Shown: positions 11,160-22,888, numbered from the stretch's first letter. The stretch: DNA of 64,000 bases from Medicago truncatula (GCF_003473485.1 NC_053044.1:22813591-22877590), one strand, 5' to 3'. The notes: generated by a model from the letters alone, not told the origin. Made by a program: numbers and translations.

Positions 11160-11800
11160 CAAACTTTTTGGTTTCTTTCACTTGAAAAATTTAGAGGGAA
11201 AAATTGAAACTTCAATGTTGTTGGTTTCTTAGCTTCTAATAGCCAAGTGTGTTTTTTAACAGTTAAACAAAAAGTTTAAGACGTGCATGTTTCGAAATTT
11301 AAAGGGAAATAAATACTTGAAGAAGGATAAAACCCTAGAAGTGAGTTAAAATTAAAGAACCGCATAATTTGTCCATTTTAAATTTGGAGAGTTCTTTACA
11401 ACGTTAAGGTTTTTTTTTTTGTTTTTGATATATTCACATCGACATCAACATAATAAATTATGAAATAATTTACTTATCATTAAATAGATGTTGATTTCAT
11501 GAATTTCTTCTAATCACATCTTTTTTTACTCCTTTTTTAACAAGACGACTCTAGTTTTCTTTCAAAGTTATCACTTCCATTTTCTTCATTGAAGGGTGAT
11601 TTTGGGTCAAATGTTGACATGAAATCGCCCTTCTTCATATTTTTCACTCTATTTCAATCCAAATAAATAATGTCCATTGAGATCTAGTTTTTTTCTTCGC
11701 GATTTCGTCTTTTGAGTGCAACATTCTGTTATTTGTCATCTTGTGTGACACTATTTAATTTTCGCCTTGCTACGATGTACATTTACTTTCATATTGAAAG
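11160..11800. repeat. Retroelement-like non-coding repeat
   Basis: The stretch around 11580-11720 (gaagggtgattttgggtcaa, cttcgcgatttcgtc) resembles 50870-51060 (gaagggtgatttagggtcaa), so it belongs to a repeat family present near gene F. No ORF. Confidence 0.4.
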
Positions 11801-11824
11801 ATCAGCTATTCAATCAATAATTTG

Positions 11825-12060
11825 GACGTCTCACTAAAACGTTATGAGGAATTGAAGAATAAATCCAACCTGCCAAAACTTCACTGGGAGTGGATATAAA
11901 ACCCAGAATAAAAGGCCAACTCACCGAAACCTTACGAGGAAGTTGAAGAATAAATCCAACTCACTTAAACTTCAGAGGGAGTGGATATAAGACCTTTAAT
12001 GAAAGGCCAACTCGTTGAAACCTTACGAGGGAGTTTGAAAAAGAATTCACAAGAAGTTGA
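11825..12060. repeat. About 100-bp tandem repeat, roughly 2.3 copies
   Basis: The phrase aaaccttacgagg(a/g)agtt recurs at about 11839, 11928 and 12028 in diverged form. Between repeats lie gaagaataaatccaac and gggagtggatataa(a/g)acc. Non-coding; possibly part of an LTR. Confidence 0.65.
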
Positions 12061-12259
12061 AAACTTTAAAGAGTTCATTTGGAATCATGAGCCAACATAT
12101 ATGGTCTTAAATTATCAATATTAATACGTTCATGAATGAAGATTAACTATATGCTCATTTCAAATCTTCACAATAAGGATGCATCAATTTCAAAAATGCC
12201 TTGTATTTTAAGTAAATTTAAGCAAGGTAAGACCTTAAAATTTATGAAAGAGGGTTTCT

Positions 12260-12544
12260 ATGGTGCATTCAGAAAATTGGCTTTTTTTGAAAAAGTTATT
12301 TTGTTTAGTCAATAGTATTACCGCCGATGTCATGTCAGCTAGTGTCCTGCTCGTGGACCACTCTAAAACTAAACTTTACCTTATTACAAATCAGTCCTCA
12401 TACAAAATATTAAGGGGAATTTCAATCTTGGTGCACAAATGGAAATCTATGTTTAATTTTGATTTAATAAGGGACACGATTGCAACAAGTAAAGATATAA
12501 TGACACACCTTATGGAAAAATGTTCAATACACCATATAATCTGA
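12260..12544 (+). other. Unrecognised 94-codon ORF
   Basis: An uninterrupted frame beginning MVHSENWLFLKK. I recognise no domain. Its composition is like the surrounding AT-rich DNA, it has no obvious promoter and no homologue in the window. It may be a decayed transposon segment or chance. Confidence 0.2.
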
Positions 12545-12768
12545 CGTGACCTGAATTAAATACACAAATGCTCAATCATTGGTCATTTAACTTCACCAGA
12601 AAAGTCATTTTTATAACTTCACCATAGAATTTTCATTTATTTATGAAATGGTAGCCGCGCAATATCGTTCCATACCCTGAACATGTCTCAGAACTATCAT
12701 CAAATGTACATTTTAATGTTATGCATATAAAGCACTTCGCCTAATGTGCATCCGTTTGATATTGTTGC

Positions 12769-13257
12769 TCATTCAAAAAAACCATCCTCCTTTGCACTTT
12801 TCAATAATTTAATGTAGTCTGGAATAGAGTATTGTACATGGACATTAGAGGTGACCGCAATTTGAGCCTTTTCAACTTCATTATGACCTTCAGATGCTTC
12901 AGTTAACCGCTCAAATGTGTTTCTCATAGTTGTTGTCGTCCCAACCTTTGCCTTTCCCTTTGTCACTTTCTCTCAATTAATATCTGGTGAAACCTTTCTT
13001 TACTTTTTGGGTTTAGTATTTTCCAGAGGGATAAATTGGTCACCAATATCAAATTCACTATCATCAGAGTCAATTATTTCTTGTGGCACATTTGTAGTAG
13101 TATTTTTGCCATTAAATTCAAATGGCACACTTAAAGTTGATGTCCATTGGTGTTGACTTGTGGCCATTGCATTCCCATACATGAATTCTAATTCATCACG
13201 AAATTCTAATCCTTGAAAACGAAATTTTGAATATTTTACATTCTCGTGCATAACCAA
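12769..13257 (-). pseudogene. Myb/SANT-like domain protein relic (PIF/Harbinger-associated type)
   Basis: Two minus-strand ORFs in the same frame, separated by stop codons near 13000 and 12967, read FRFQGLEFRDELEFMYGNAM, then KGKAKVGTTTTMRNTFERL and VQYSIPDYIKLLKSAKE. This order (conserved G-(I/L)-x-F-R-DEL block, acidic linker, basic KGKxKxG segment, SIP-x-x-(I/V)-K-x-L) matches plant Myb/SANT-like proteins common beside PIF/Harbinger transposases. The N-terminal DNA-binding helices are missing and there are stops, so it is a broken fragment. Family name is from memory of motifs. Confidence 0.5.
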
Positions 13258-13843
13258 TAACGAGAGATAATATTTAGGAAAACCAAATTCTTCTATTCAA
13301 TTTTCACGGGATAAAAAGTAAAAATTTACATATTTTCTCCAATTTCTTATTCTTAAAAGTAATATCGGGCTTTCCACAATTACGGATCTCACTCATATAA
13401 ATGACAAATAACATTTTGGTATCCGATGAAATTTTCCACTATGCATTTACTAAATTTTCAGTTTTACATGGAAGGATTTCTTTAGTAGTCATAGCTGCAA
13501 TGTGTTTTGAAAATTATAAATAATTCAACGCAAATTAATATTTTTACTGGTTACAGATAATTAAACGAATACTAAAGAATAAGATTCACAAATAAATCTA
13601 AATGCATAAAATTATAATGTTAAAAGTATCTAACCAACACATTTGATCAATAGTGAGTTATTTGTTTTTATTATTCTTAAGGTTTTTTTCTCTTTTCAAT
13701 CACTTTAAAGTTATACTACCCATATCATTCTAACAATAGGCCTAACGCGAGATGAATATCATTCTAAACTAAAATAAAAGATCCAACGAAATGAATAGGT
13801 AATCAAACTGAATTGATCCAACAAGATACAGATCCATATAATC

Positions 13844-13847
<4 letters not shown>

Positions 13848-13904
<57 letters not shown>
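13848..13904. repeat. (TA)n microsatellite
   Basis: About 56 bp of uninterrupted TA repeat. Confidence 0.95.
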
Positions 13905-13906
<2 letters not shown>

Positions 13907-13963
13907 TAATGAAACTATATAATAAACAACATAGAAATCTAGTAGTTATAAACAAAAGGATAT

Positions 13964-14368
13964 GGGCAATTTCTATGGTACACTCGAAAAATTTGAATGT
14001 ACCGGTACACCTATATTTAAATTAATAGTTTAATGAATTATATTTTTTTAGGAAAAAATATTTTCTATCATTTACAATTATAATAACAATATTTTATTTT
14101 TCAAAAATGTTGGCGAAGCAAAATTCAACTTTTTCTTAATTTTTTATTACTTGTAATGAATATTTATTATCTTTTCAATAAAATGTAAAATAATTAATAT
14201 GATTTTTATAAACAATGAAATGATATTTTTTTCTTATGAAATAATATTTTCTAAAATATAAAAGTCGACAAATAGCTCTTTTTTACATAAAAATGATCGT
14301 TAACTTATTGATTTATGAAACAGGTGTATCGGTACACCTTAATTTAATGGTGAACCGTAGAAACTCCC
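13964..14368. mobile_element. MITE with long terminal inverted repeats
   Basis: Left end gggcaatttctatggtacac pairs with the complement of the right end (gggagtttctacggttcacc). Further in, gtaccggtacacct pairs with aggtgtatcggtacacc-type sequence. About 405 bp, AT-rich, no ORF. A clear target duplication was not found, so the superfamily is open. Confidence 0.6.
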
Positions 14369-14863
14369 ATGTGTTATTGAAAGACAGGGCTAATAAACAA
14401 AATGCAAACTGAAATATAGTATAAGCTTTTAACAAAAGTAATAATTACTACTAGAGAATAAAAGACAGAATCAGATCAGTGAAAAAGTATAAAAACTAGA
14501 TGATGTACATTTTTTTTTTTTTTTTGAGGAAACTAGATGATGTACATATCATATAAAGGGATAAGAAAAGTGACAAAAGGACAAAAAATAAACAAGATCT
14601 ATTGAAATCAAAAGAATAAAATATAAACATGATATAGGTGGGGCAGAAAGCTGAAATAGAAAATATATAAGGTTGTGCAATTAACAAATAAACTAATATT
14701 CTTATTTATTTTTCTTGCATTTTCGTGCACAAGCAAATATAGTGACCTTTGCGGGAATCAAAGGTGCACAAGTAAATATAGCTTCCAAAAGTTGCTCCAA
14801 AAGATTTTCACATCATATTTTTAAAGTCGCTTTTGCTGGATTTCCTTCATTAGAAAAAAGATA

Positions 14864-15130
14864 CTCTCTCTGTCTCAAAAAACGGTCTCTTTAATATATA
14901 TTTTTTTCTGTTTTAAAATAATTATCACTTTAGAACACTAATACAACATTTTTTTCATTATTATACATTTATTTATTGAATTTTATCAAACTTATCTACT
15001 CCACTAACAACAAGTAATAAGAATATTTTTGTAAATGATATTAATTTTACGATTGAAATCAACACAAATAATCATTTTCTTAAAATTCATACACAAATCT
15101 TAAACGATTATTATTTTGAGACGGAAGAAG
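14864..15130. mobile_element. Stowaway-like MITE (unit B copy)
   Basis: Starts ctctctctgtctcaaaaaac and ends, in complement, cttcttccgtctcaaaataa, with TA on both sides. The equivalent element in unit C is 17476-17739, so insertion predates the B/C duplication. Confidence 0.7.
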
Positions 15131-15226
15131 TACTTCTATTATCAAAGAACTTTAGTGAATTGTGTTTGACCCACTTCTCCTTAGAAGTAGAAGATAAGTG
15201 GAAATTAAGCAGGACAAAACATGCTC

Positions 15227-15233
15227 TATATAA
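15227..15233 (+). promoter_or_regulatory. TATA box of gene B
   Basis: TATATAA, 79 bp before the ATG at 15306, in the family context ctatataatgaactt. Confidence 0.7.
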
Positions 15234-15305
15234 TGAACTTTAAGTTTGCTGTGCATATTGCGAAAACAAACAATAATAGAGCTCTAAGATAAAATCTTCA
15301 CAAAA

Positions 15306-15755
15306 ATGGCAAAACACATTTCCCAGTATTGTCTCTTGGGAATTTTATGCATTGTGTTGGTTCTAGCTTTAGGTAACTGATAAACTGATATTATTTACTT
15401 ATTTCTTTTTTTTGCATTTTTGTTTTAGTAACATTTTTTAGGAAAAATATTTTCTTAGTTCAATAGTTTGTTATATTTGATCTGGAAAAAGTATGATATA
15501 ATCTTGTCCACTGTTGTTAACATTTTACAAATATAAATATATATATATACTTATATAGATTAAAATATGAGTATTGAATTGGTGAATTTTATTTTTGTAG
15601 CAGGACCAACACCACGTTCGAGTTTATGCTTGAATAATAATCCTTCGCTTTGTGATAACCCTAGTAATTGCTTCGCAACATGCCATGTTCTGCTATTTAG
15701 AAAAGGAGAATGTGTTAATCATATTTGTTGCTGTCTTTTATATATGGTTTACTAA
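15306..15755 (+). CDS. Secreted 8-Cys defensin-like peptide, copy B
   Basis: Exons 15306-15372 and 15604-15755, phase-1 intron; 72 residues. Signal peptide MAKHISQYCLLGILC-IVLVLAL, mature peptide from GPTPRSSLC. Cysteine pattern C-x7-C-x5-C-x3-C-x9-C-x4-CCC with KGEC as the gamma-core-like G-x-C, plus a short hydrophobic tail LLYMVY after CCC. The acceptor reads tagcag, a tandem NAG-NAG site: using the first AG would insert one Ala before GPTP without changing frame. Nearest relative is copy C (HVLLFR, CDNP, LAT/FAT-C shared). Extracellular peptide by inference; function unknown. Confidence 0.8.
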
Positions 15756-15999
15756 AGATCGAATAAACTTTGAACCAGAAAAAAATATTGAACAAACAAC
15801 CCTATAAGAAACATCTTCCTCCAAAGCTTTTATTTTCACGTTTGAAGCATAATATGTGGAGAACTCGAAAGTAGTGTAGCCAAGCTCAATATGAAACAAA
15901 CAAAGAAAGAGATAGAATTGTGCAACTTAAAGAAACATCATATAAGGAGGAAGGTCTTGGATTTAGTGCTTGAATAAAACAGTGTCAAAAAGCCACATA

Positions 16000-16144
16000 C
16001 ACTACTAGTGAGGGAAATTTAGTGAGGGAAAACATGAAATCCCTCTCTAATTCCGTCACTAAATTTTGCGACCAAGGAATTTGTGAGGAATTTTATGTTT
16101 TCCGTCACAAATTTCCCTCCCTAATTTTGCTTTTCCTAGTAGTG
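16000..16144. mobile_element. CACTA-type MITE (145 bp)
   Basis: Begins CACTACTAGTGAGGGAAA and ends TTTTCCTAGTAGTG, the complementary terminus. It is flanked by a 3-bp duplication ATA (15997-15999, 16145-16147), the TSD length of CACTA transposons. Internal sequence is a series of gagggaaatttagtg-type inverted repeats. Confidence 0.85.
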
Positions 16145-16573
16145 ATATGGCTTCACTATTTTATAGAAAATTAAGTTACTTGTAGTTCAAGATACTGAGA
16201 TTCTTGAAGGTCATGTTCCGTCGTCACAAAAGCTTCATATATAACAAAGTGGTGAATGGTGATATTCTAATTAACTCAGAAACTCATCAGGAAATGAATA
16301 ACTTGGCTTATTTATGACAAATATGCATACTGAGGTTCTAAAGAATTGAAATATGTTTTTATGAATTTATCATATTATATGTATACGAAGAGGATGAAAA
16401 GATCTAAAGTCCAGTGCTGATTAACTTACATTTTTATAAAGGATTTTCAATTTCAAGTATCAGCATTAGTGAAAGGTGAATTGTCCTAAAAATACAAGTT
16501 TTAACAACTGGTAATTTAATTTTTAAAATATTAATATCGTCATTCCGACTTCAAGATCCACATTTGTTATTAA

Positions 16574-17016
16574 GAGCATCTCCAATGGGGGGTCCTTATT
16601 TAACAAGGACTACTTTCCGTTAAGGACCCTCCATTGGAGGAAGAAAAAATGAGTCCCCGTTAAGGAACGGGTAACTATATAAGGACCTTCTCTCTCTTAA
16701 GTAACTAACGGGTCTCACGTTTAAAAAATTAATAAAATGTGTACTACTTGGTCCCACTTGCATAGAGGAGCAATAAAATGTGTACTATTTGGTCTCACTT
16801 GTTTAAAAGGAGTAATAAGTAAATTATTTTTGTTTAATGATGTAAAGATAGTGGGACATATTTAAGTACTTTTCATTGAATTTCTTATTAGTGTATTGTC
16901 ATTGGAGTCATTGAGTCCTTAATAGGTACTTTTATTAAAAAAATTATAAATAAGTGATGTATCACGTGTAGTCCATTTAAGATGTCCTTGTTAAGGAAGT
17001 ATCATTCTGGATGCTC
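16574..17016. mobile_element. MITE with GAGCATCTCC ends and TAA target
   Basis: Begins gagcatctccaatggg and ends ggatgctc (complement gagcatcc), with TAA on both sides (16571-16573, 17017-17019). 443 bp, no ORF. The 3-bp TAA target suits PIF/Harbinger-type MITEs, though the terminal sequence alone does not prove it. It separates the B and C units. Confidence 0.65.
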
Positions 17017-17475
17017 TAACATTCACTATTGTAAAGAACAAAAAGACAAAATCGGTTCAATGAACAAAAGTATAAAATCTGGATGATGTACATATCATAT
17101 AAAGGGATAAGGAAAGTAACAAAAGGACAACAGAAGAAGAAAAAAAGAAATAAAAAAAAACAAGATCTATAGGAATCAAGAGAATAAAATATAAACATGA
17201 TGTAGATGCACCAGTTGTCAGCGGCGGCAGCAAGGATAGGTGGAGCAGAAAGCTGAAATAGAAAATATATAGGGGGTGCAATTAACAAACAAGCTAGTAT
17301 TATTTTCTTATTTGTTTTTCTTGCATTTTGGTGCACAAGCAAATATAGTGACCTGTGTGGGAATCAAAGGTTCACAAGTAAATATAGCTTCGAAAAGTTG
17401 CTCCAAAATTTTTTCATATCTTATTTTCAAAATCATTTTTGTTTTGTTGAATTTCCTTCTTTGTAAAAAAAGATA

Positions 17476-17739
17476 CTCTTACTATCTCAAAATAACGAAC
17501 TCTTTAATATGTTTTTTTTTTCACAATAATTATCACTTTAGAATAATAATATAGCATTTTTTTTATACTATAATACATTTATTTATTGAATTTCATCAAA
17601 CTTAACTACTCCACTAACAACAATTAATAAGGATATTTTAGTAAATTATATAATTTTAACATTGAAATCAACACAATTAATCACTTTCTTAAAAATCGTA
17701 CACAAACTTTAAACAATTATTATCTCGAGACGGAGGGAG
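17476..17739. mobile_element. Stowaway-like MITE (unit C copy)
   Basis: Starts ctcttactatctcaaaataa and ends, in complement, ctccctccgtctcgagataa. Counterpart of 14864-15130; the right-hand TA has changed to CA. Confidence 0.7.
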
Positions 17740-17840
17740 CATTTCTTTTATTAATTGAACTATATTAAAATTGTGTTTTGGCCCCACTTTTCCTTAGAAG
17801 TAGAAGATAAATGAAAATTAAGCAAGGACCAAACATGCTC

Positions 17841-17847
17841 TATAAAA
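17841..17847 (+). promoter_or_regulatory. TATA box of gene C
   Basis: TATAAAA, 98 bp before the ATG at 17939. The leader is about 20 bp longer than in copy B. Confidence 0.6.
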
Positions 17848-17938
17848 TTAACTTTAAGTTTTCTATGCATATTGCTAAAACAAACGATCCTAAGATTCCC
17901 TCAAAAAATAGAACTCTAAGATAAAATCTTCACAAAAA

Positions 17939-18414
17939 ATGGCAAAACACATTTCCCAATATTGTCTTTTGGGAATTTTCTGCATTGCGTTGGTTCTAGC
18001 TTCAGGTAAGAAACATATAAACTTTCAACATTAAGTTATATTTCTTCTAAACATAAAACTAACAAATAAACTATTACTACTTTCTTATTTATTTTTCTTG
18101 CATTTTGGTTTTTGTAACTTTTTTAGGAAAATTATTTGCGTAGTTCAATAGTTTGTTATATTTGATATGGAAAAAGTTTGATATAATCTTGTTCATTGTT
18201 GTTAACATTTTCAAATATATATATTAAAATATGTGTATTAAATTGGTATTATTATTTTTTGGCAGGACCAACACCAGGTTCGAGTTTATGCAACAATAAA
18301 CATTTTCTTTGTGATAATCCTGATAATTGCCTCGCAACATGCCACGTTCTGCTCTTTAGAATTGGAGAATGCTTTGATAATTTGTGTTGCTGTTTTTTAC
18401 ATATATTTTACTAA
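17939..18414 (+). CDS. Secreted 8-Cys defensin-like peptide, copy C
   Basis: Exons 17939-18005 and 18266-18414, phase-1 GT-AG intron; 71 residues. Signal peptide MAKHISQYCLLGIFC-IALVLAS, mature peptide from GPTPGSSLC. Pattern C-x6-C-x5-C-x3-C-x9-C-x4-CCC with IGEC as the G-x-C motif and a hydrophobic tail FLHIFY. Tandem duplicate of copy B, with nearly the same HVLLFR loop. A LINE fragment begins about 10 bp after the stop codon, so the original 3' UTR is lost and the transcript would have to end inside LINE sequence. The coding frame is intact. Confidence 0.75.
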
Positions 18415-18424
18415 AGTTCTATTT

Positions 18425-19025
18425 TTGCAAAAGAGGCTGCAACAAAGACCTACAACCAAAGAAAAAGGAACATACACAAAGGAGGGGACTAAGCCAAGAC
18501 CCTCAAAAAGCGACAAATCTAAAGCTTGTCATTCCAAGCTTGTTTTGAACAAAAAAATCTAGAAAGGAAGGATGGAACTGATTCCCAAGTAAACAATCCT
18601 TGCAAGGTTAAGCCAAAGTTTCCAAGAGAATCAACACATTGGTTTCCTTTTCTAAAGATATGAGAAACCATAAAATTCATGCCAATCAAAAGCCTCTTAC
18701 AATTAAACCATTTGGTTCTTAGCTATCATGGAGAATCATTTGAAAATGCCATCACCAATAGCATTGAGTTTGATTCCAACAAAAAATTAATCCAATTTCT
18801 CTTATAAGTTGTCTCTATAACCCTCATTGCTCCAATGAGCTCAGCATGGAATGCAAAAATCAAACCAAAGATTTTCAGAGATGCAAAGGATATAGTCTGC
18901 ATCACAGTATCAGAAAATTATACCACTTGCAGAAGACAGTGAAGAGGAGGATTCATCTGTATTTCCTTTTATCCAATTTCTAATAGGAGGGTGCCAACTA
19001 ACTTCTTTGATCTGAGGGCCCTAGG
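18425..19025 (-). pseudogene. LINE RNase H domain relic just after gene C
   Basis: The minus strand from about 19010 leftwards reads HPPIRNWIKGNTDESSS, then CDADYILCISENL and, across frameshifts and stops, FMVSHIFRKGNQCVDSL, the pattern of the plant LINE RNase H domain. Several stop codons make it dead. Its left end abuts the 3' UTR of gene C. Host-like tail sequence (gtgtaaatcagcttataacc) resumes at about 19034. Confidence 0.7.
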
Positions 19026-19071
19026 AGAATGAATGTGTAAATCAGCTTATAACCAATGAAGAGTTATTGTA

Positions 19072-19854
19072 ACATTCTGATTTTTAGGATATTATTATTT
19101 TAATTGTTTTATTAATTATTTATTTGTTTGATGTGTTTGAATTGTTGGATTGATTGGCCTTTATTAGAAATAGAGAAATTAACTGTATTTATTTTGGTAA
19201 TTTTGAGGTGAAGGGCATGTTAGTAATTTAAAAGTGGAGGAATATTTAATGAGGTTAGTAGTAACTTTACACATAGAGGCACAAGAGAGAGAATAAAGCA
19301 AGATAGAAAGAGAAGGAAGATCTAAAGGGGAAAAAGAAGAGAAAGTTTGGAGGACTAAAGTGAAGGGGGTAGATTGAAGCTTAGCAGGCTTAGCTTTTGG
19401 ATTGAGAGGTAAGAGGGAAGGTTATTTTCACCATCTAGAGCTTATGAGCAATTGTGTGATTTTTGGGCAATATGTGTTCTTGCATTTTTATGAAATTTTT
19501 GTTGAATAAGTTGAATTTTGTACTCCATTAATGGTGGTTATATTGAATATGTGAAAAGTGGTATAATCCTTGATGAGTTGGTGTTTAAGTGTTTTTTAAC
19601 TTAATTGAGTGAAAATCATGATTCGTTTATCGGATGTAGCATCAAAATCTATGTTTGGTTGGAGTCACACTGATTTGCTAGGGTGCTTATAGAGATTGTA
19701 AGTTGGTTCTCTAAAGGAATTTTATTGGGCTTAATCAAGGTTTCAAAGTGAAGTGAATAATCTCATTCCACCTCCAAAGATTTTGGGGGTTTTTCTAACT
19801 GTTCTTGAAGTCGAAGGGAATTCGTTTACCGGATGTAGCATCAAAAACGTGAGT
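19072..19854 (+). mobile_element. LTR fragment (Ty3/gypsy-like)
   Basis: Starts tgtaacattctgatttttag, a TGTAACA-type LTR start, and includes a duplicated phrase cgttta(t/c)cggatgtagcatc (about 19624 and 19823). No ORF. It ends where the inverted LTR fragment at 19855 begins. Confidence 0.45.
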
Positions 19855-20897
19855 GAAGAGTTCGAAGGCACCTAGCAAACCATGCCTAATTGTAACCTGT
19901 GTCATCATTGATTCATTATTATTTTATTATATCATCATGAATACAAAATCATCGCTATGTCCATTTTTCACCAAAACTCACGTTTTCTCATTTTTCTTCA
20001 AACTTCACAAACAATCACATCAATTCAAACCCCATCAACATACAAACATGTATAAACATTTATGAAGTGAATTTAAACATGTTTCAACAATAATCACTTA
20101 CCAATTCATTGAATACACTTAGTTAAGTAAAAAAATCTTCAGAACAACTTATCAACAACAACAACAATGAAATTTAATCACATAACATATCAATTTCATG
20201 AAGTTTATCATATCCACAAATTCACATGAATTAGGAGCACGAAATTCATCATCAAAAATGACAAAAAGTCACAATTAACACAAAAGCATTTAAATCCATA
20301 ATTGAAAATAAAAGGATTTATCCCCCTTACCTCTAACTTCAAAGATCATAGCAATGGCTTCAATTTATCTCCTAGCTCTTCAAACCCCAAGCTCTACATC
20401 TAGCTTCCTCTTCTTTCCTCTTGATCCACTTTCTCTATCTACCTCTTATGTTTTTGTGAAATGAAATAATGAGTGGCTTAACCTAATTTCTCATAATAGT
20501 TATGCTTATATAGTCACCTCATAATTGGGCTAGGTTTCTAATTGTCATAATTGACTCAACATCCTTACTAACTAATTCTCAATAGTTACTACTCAATTAA
20601 ACTGTTAAAACACCGAATAATCACCATCTCTAATTAATTACCCCAACTTACTAATAACTTAGTAAAAATAATTATTCTCACTAAACTACCAAAAATAACC
20701 TTCTAAATATAAAATGACTAAGTTATCATTACTCGCCAAATGACCACAATACCCCCTTAGTCTAAAAATTACTAAAATACTCTTCTAGGCCAAAAATTCA
20801 CTAATCCCAAATTAAAATACACAAAAAGACAAATAAGCACACATAAATAGACATAACACATATAATAAATAATTAAAATAATACTCACGAAAAACGG
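19855..20897 (-). mobile_element. LTR fragment, inverted relative of the LTR at 36952
   Basis: The complement matches the left part of the solo LTR at 36952-42673: ttaggagcacgaaattcatc here equals gatgaatttcgtgctcctaa there, and ggcctagaagagtattttag matches ggcctagaagggtattttag. It is a truncated minus-strand copy ending near gcccgtttttcg, where the other LTR begins. Confidence 0.65.
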
Positions 20898-21655
20898 GCT
20901 ATTAGAGGTGGCAATCATCATTTGACACAATTTAAAATGTTCGAGGAGTGTACCAGCTACTAACGGGAGCAGAACCTCCCAATCGTGATGAATATCACGA
21001 TATAATTTGGAATAAAACAATACCTTTAAAAGTAACAATTTTTGCGTGGTTTCTATTTCGGAATCGTATTGCAATGAAAGATAATATGATGCAGCATGGG
21101 ATCATCCAATCGAATCAAAATGTGTGTAGTTACGGGTGTGGTCAAGCTAAACCAATCAATCATTCGTTCTTTGAATATAGTCATTTTGGCAGCATTTGGT
21201 CTCTGGTTTTGCAATGGCTGGGTATTTGTTTTGTGAACTCCATTCATTTGTTTGGGCATGTATTAATGTTTAGTTCGTTGTGTGGGTTTCTCTAGAAGAA
21301 TAAAGTTGTTTATGCATGTTATTTGGTTAGATTCATAGTAGGTGATATGGAGAGAGCGTAATTCTCGTTTGCTTAAGTGAAAGGAGAAGGGAATGCATAA
21401 ACTGCTTGGTAAAGTTAAGTTGATATCTTTTTGGCGGATGAAAGCAAGAAAGCTGGCGTATAGATTTTGACATTAACGACTGGTGGGTTAATCCTACATT
21501 ATTTTTCGATTAACCTTGTAATTTTGTTTTGGTTTTTACATGTTGTTACTAGTTCTGTTGTAATTACTTTTGATTCTCTGAGTTTCTCCTTGTGCACTCC
21601 TTATGTTGGGAAGAGCTTGTTAATTTATATATAATTTCATTTTTCCTTGTTAAAA
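20898..21655 (+). pseudogene. LINE ORF2 zinc-binding domain (zf-RVT) relic
   Basis: Reads VYQLLTGAEPPNRDEYHD, IWNKTIPLKVTIFAW, LFRNRIAMKDNMMQHGII and CSYGCGQAKPINHSFFEYSH, the zinc-binding region C-terminal to plant LINE reverse transcriptase. The last Cys of the usual C-x3-C-x7-H-x4-C has become Tyr, and downstream frames have stops. A 3' UTR (gtttctccttgtgcactcct) and A-rich end follow. Other copies: 26440-27330, with tails only at 54008-54165 and 54540-54650. Confidence 0.75.
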
Positions 21656-22860
21656 AAAATATAATTTCTCACACGAAATAAAAAGGAATGGAAACCGAAA
21701 ATATTTGTTCAGACTTTTTTGATTGGATTTGTTTAGACTATTATAATTAAAAATAAAACTTAGAAAAAATTTCCTGAAAAATTCATAATTTCCAAAAGAA
21801 GAAAAATACAGCCTGAAACTGGAAATATATTGTTCAAATCTTCACAACTATTTGACTCTAATCACTTATATACATACATTTAAGAATAATACAAATCGAT
21901 CCATATGGTCTTCTTCTTCTATCTAAGATAATGACACGTGTTCTTATGTTGTACAAACCATAGAAATGAAGTTTTATTGACATAAAAATGGAATTGGTTT
22001 GACCAATTTTTAAATAGGTTTTAACTGGCAGATGAGAATTCTTTTAAAAAAAATTGGAATTGAAAAAATTATGGCGAGTGACCTTTTGATAAGTCCTTAT
22101 AATGCACATGCCAATCTGAACTTTAATATTATCTACAGGTGAAATAAGGTTATGTTGCCTAAAAAAAGATCGAGTCAAACAAAATGATTTGTAATTAATG
22201 GACAGCTTAAAGAAACGTATGTGTATCAAAATTAATCTTCAGGCGTATTGACACCTTAATCCAAAACTTTTAAGAAGAAAAAATGAAGAAAGTTTACTTT
22301 GTAAATTTCCATCACATATTTTGTATCTAATTAATTCTCCTTAGTTTTATTTTTCAATACTCTTAATCCCTCCTTTCATTTTTGTCATTATATATGAAAA
22401 GTATTACTCTTTTAGTTGTCGGGTGTTCTATTCTTTAGTACCAACCACGCCTTTATGGAAGAAAATATGCATTACTTTCTAAAATTCCATCGTTAGTTTT
22501 TTTTAGGTGAAACTTGTTATATAACAAAAGAAATGTATATCAATTAATTCACTCTTAATTTTTAAGAAAATAAATAATTATTTATTAAAAATAAATAAAT
22601 AATTATAAGTCACACGTCACTTATTTTCTTGACATTATAGTTGAGACGTTTAACAAGAAAATGGATAATGATGCACTTGTAGTAATGTTATTGTCACCTT
22701 TCCATACGTAAAATAAACTTTATAAGTAAGTCATACAAAGTGGTTTGTAATTAATGGACAGTGTAAAGAAACGTACGTATGTGTACCAAATTGACATTTT
22801 AGTTTTACAAATAAAAACAGTTAATTTTATAAATAGGATAATTAAAAAGATACGGAAGCA
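21656..22860 (+). repeat. Upstream block of duplication unit D
   Basis: Non-coding. Contains anchors shared with units E, F and G: ggaaatatttgttcaaa-type text, gaattcttttaaaaaaaatt, gagtgacc-ttttgataagtcc, ggcgtattgacaccttaatc and the gagacgtttaacaagaaaa block. No element-specific ORF. Confidence 0.6.
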
Positions 22861-22881
22861 TAATCATATCATGACTACTAC

Positions 22882-22888
22882 TATATAA
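22882..22888 (+). promoter_or_regulatory. TATA box of gene D
   Basis: TATATAA, 83 bp before the ATG at 22965, preceded by the conserved cataatcatatcatga block. Confidence 0.7.

Larger units (their letters stand above)
14460..15800 (+). repeat. Tandem duplication unit containing gene B
   Basis: This segment is repeated at about 17040-18420 (offset about 2.6 kb) with the same order: catgat(a/g)tag-type leader, a piece resembling the gene intron (ttatttttcttgcatttt), a Stowaway-like MITE, TATA box, two-exon gene. It is the youngest-looking duplication in the array because the MITE is shared at the same site. Confidence 0.7.
17040..18420 (+). repeat. Tandem duplication unit containing gene C
   Basis: Second copy of the 14460-15800 unit, including its Stowaway-like MITE, TATA box and gene. 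It differs by small indels, for example extra sequence at about 17206-17240. Confidence 0.7.

Noticed and set aside
14686..14830. Possible additional peptide gene relic upstream of B (and 17276-17440 upstream of C)
   Set aside because: It matches the family intron (ttatttttcttgcatttt) and has a doubled gcacaag(c/t)aaatatag, but there is no signal-peptide exon or cysteine pattern.
17016..17342. 108-codon minus-strand ORF rich in Phe/Leu
   Set aside because: It lies over duplicated non-coding DNA upstream of gene C, has no domain, and its counterpart upstream of gene B is broken differently. Hydrophobic composition comes from A/T runs.
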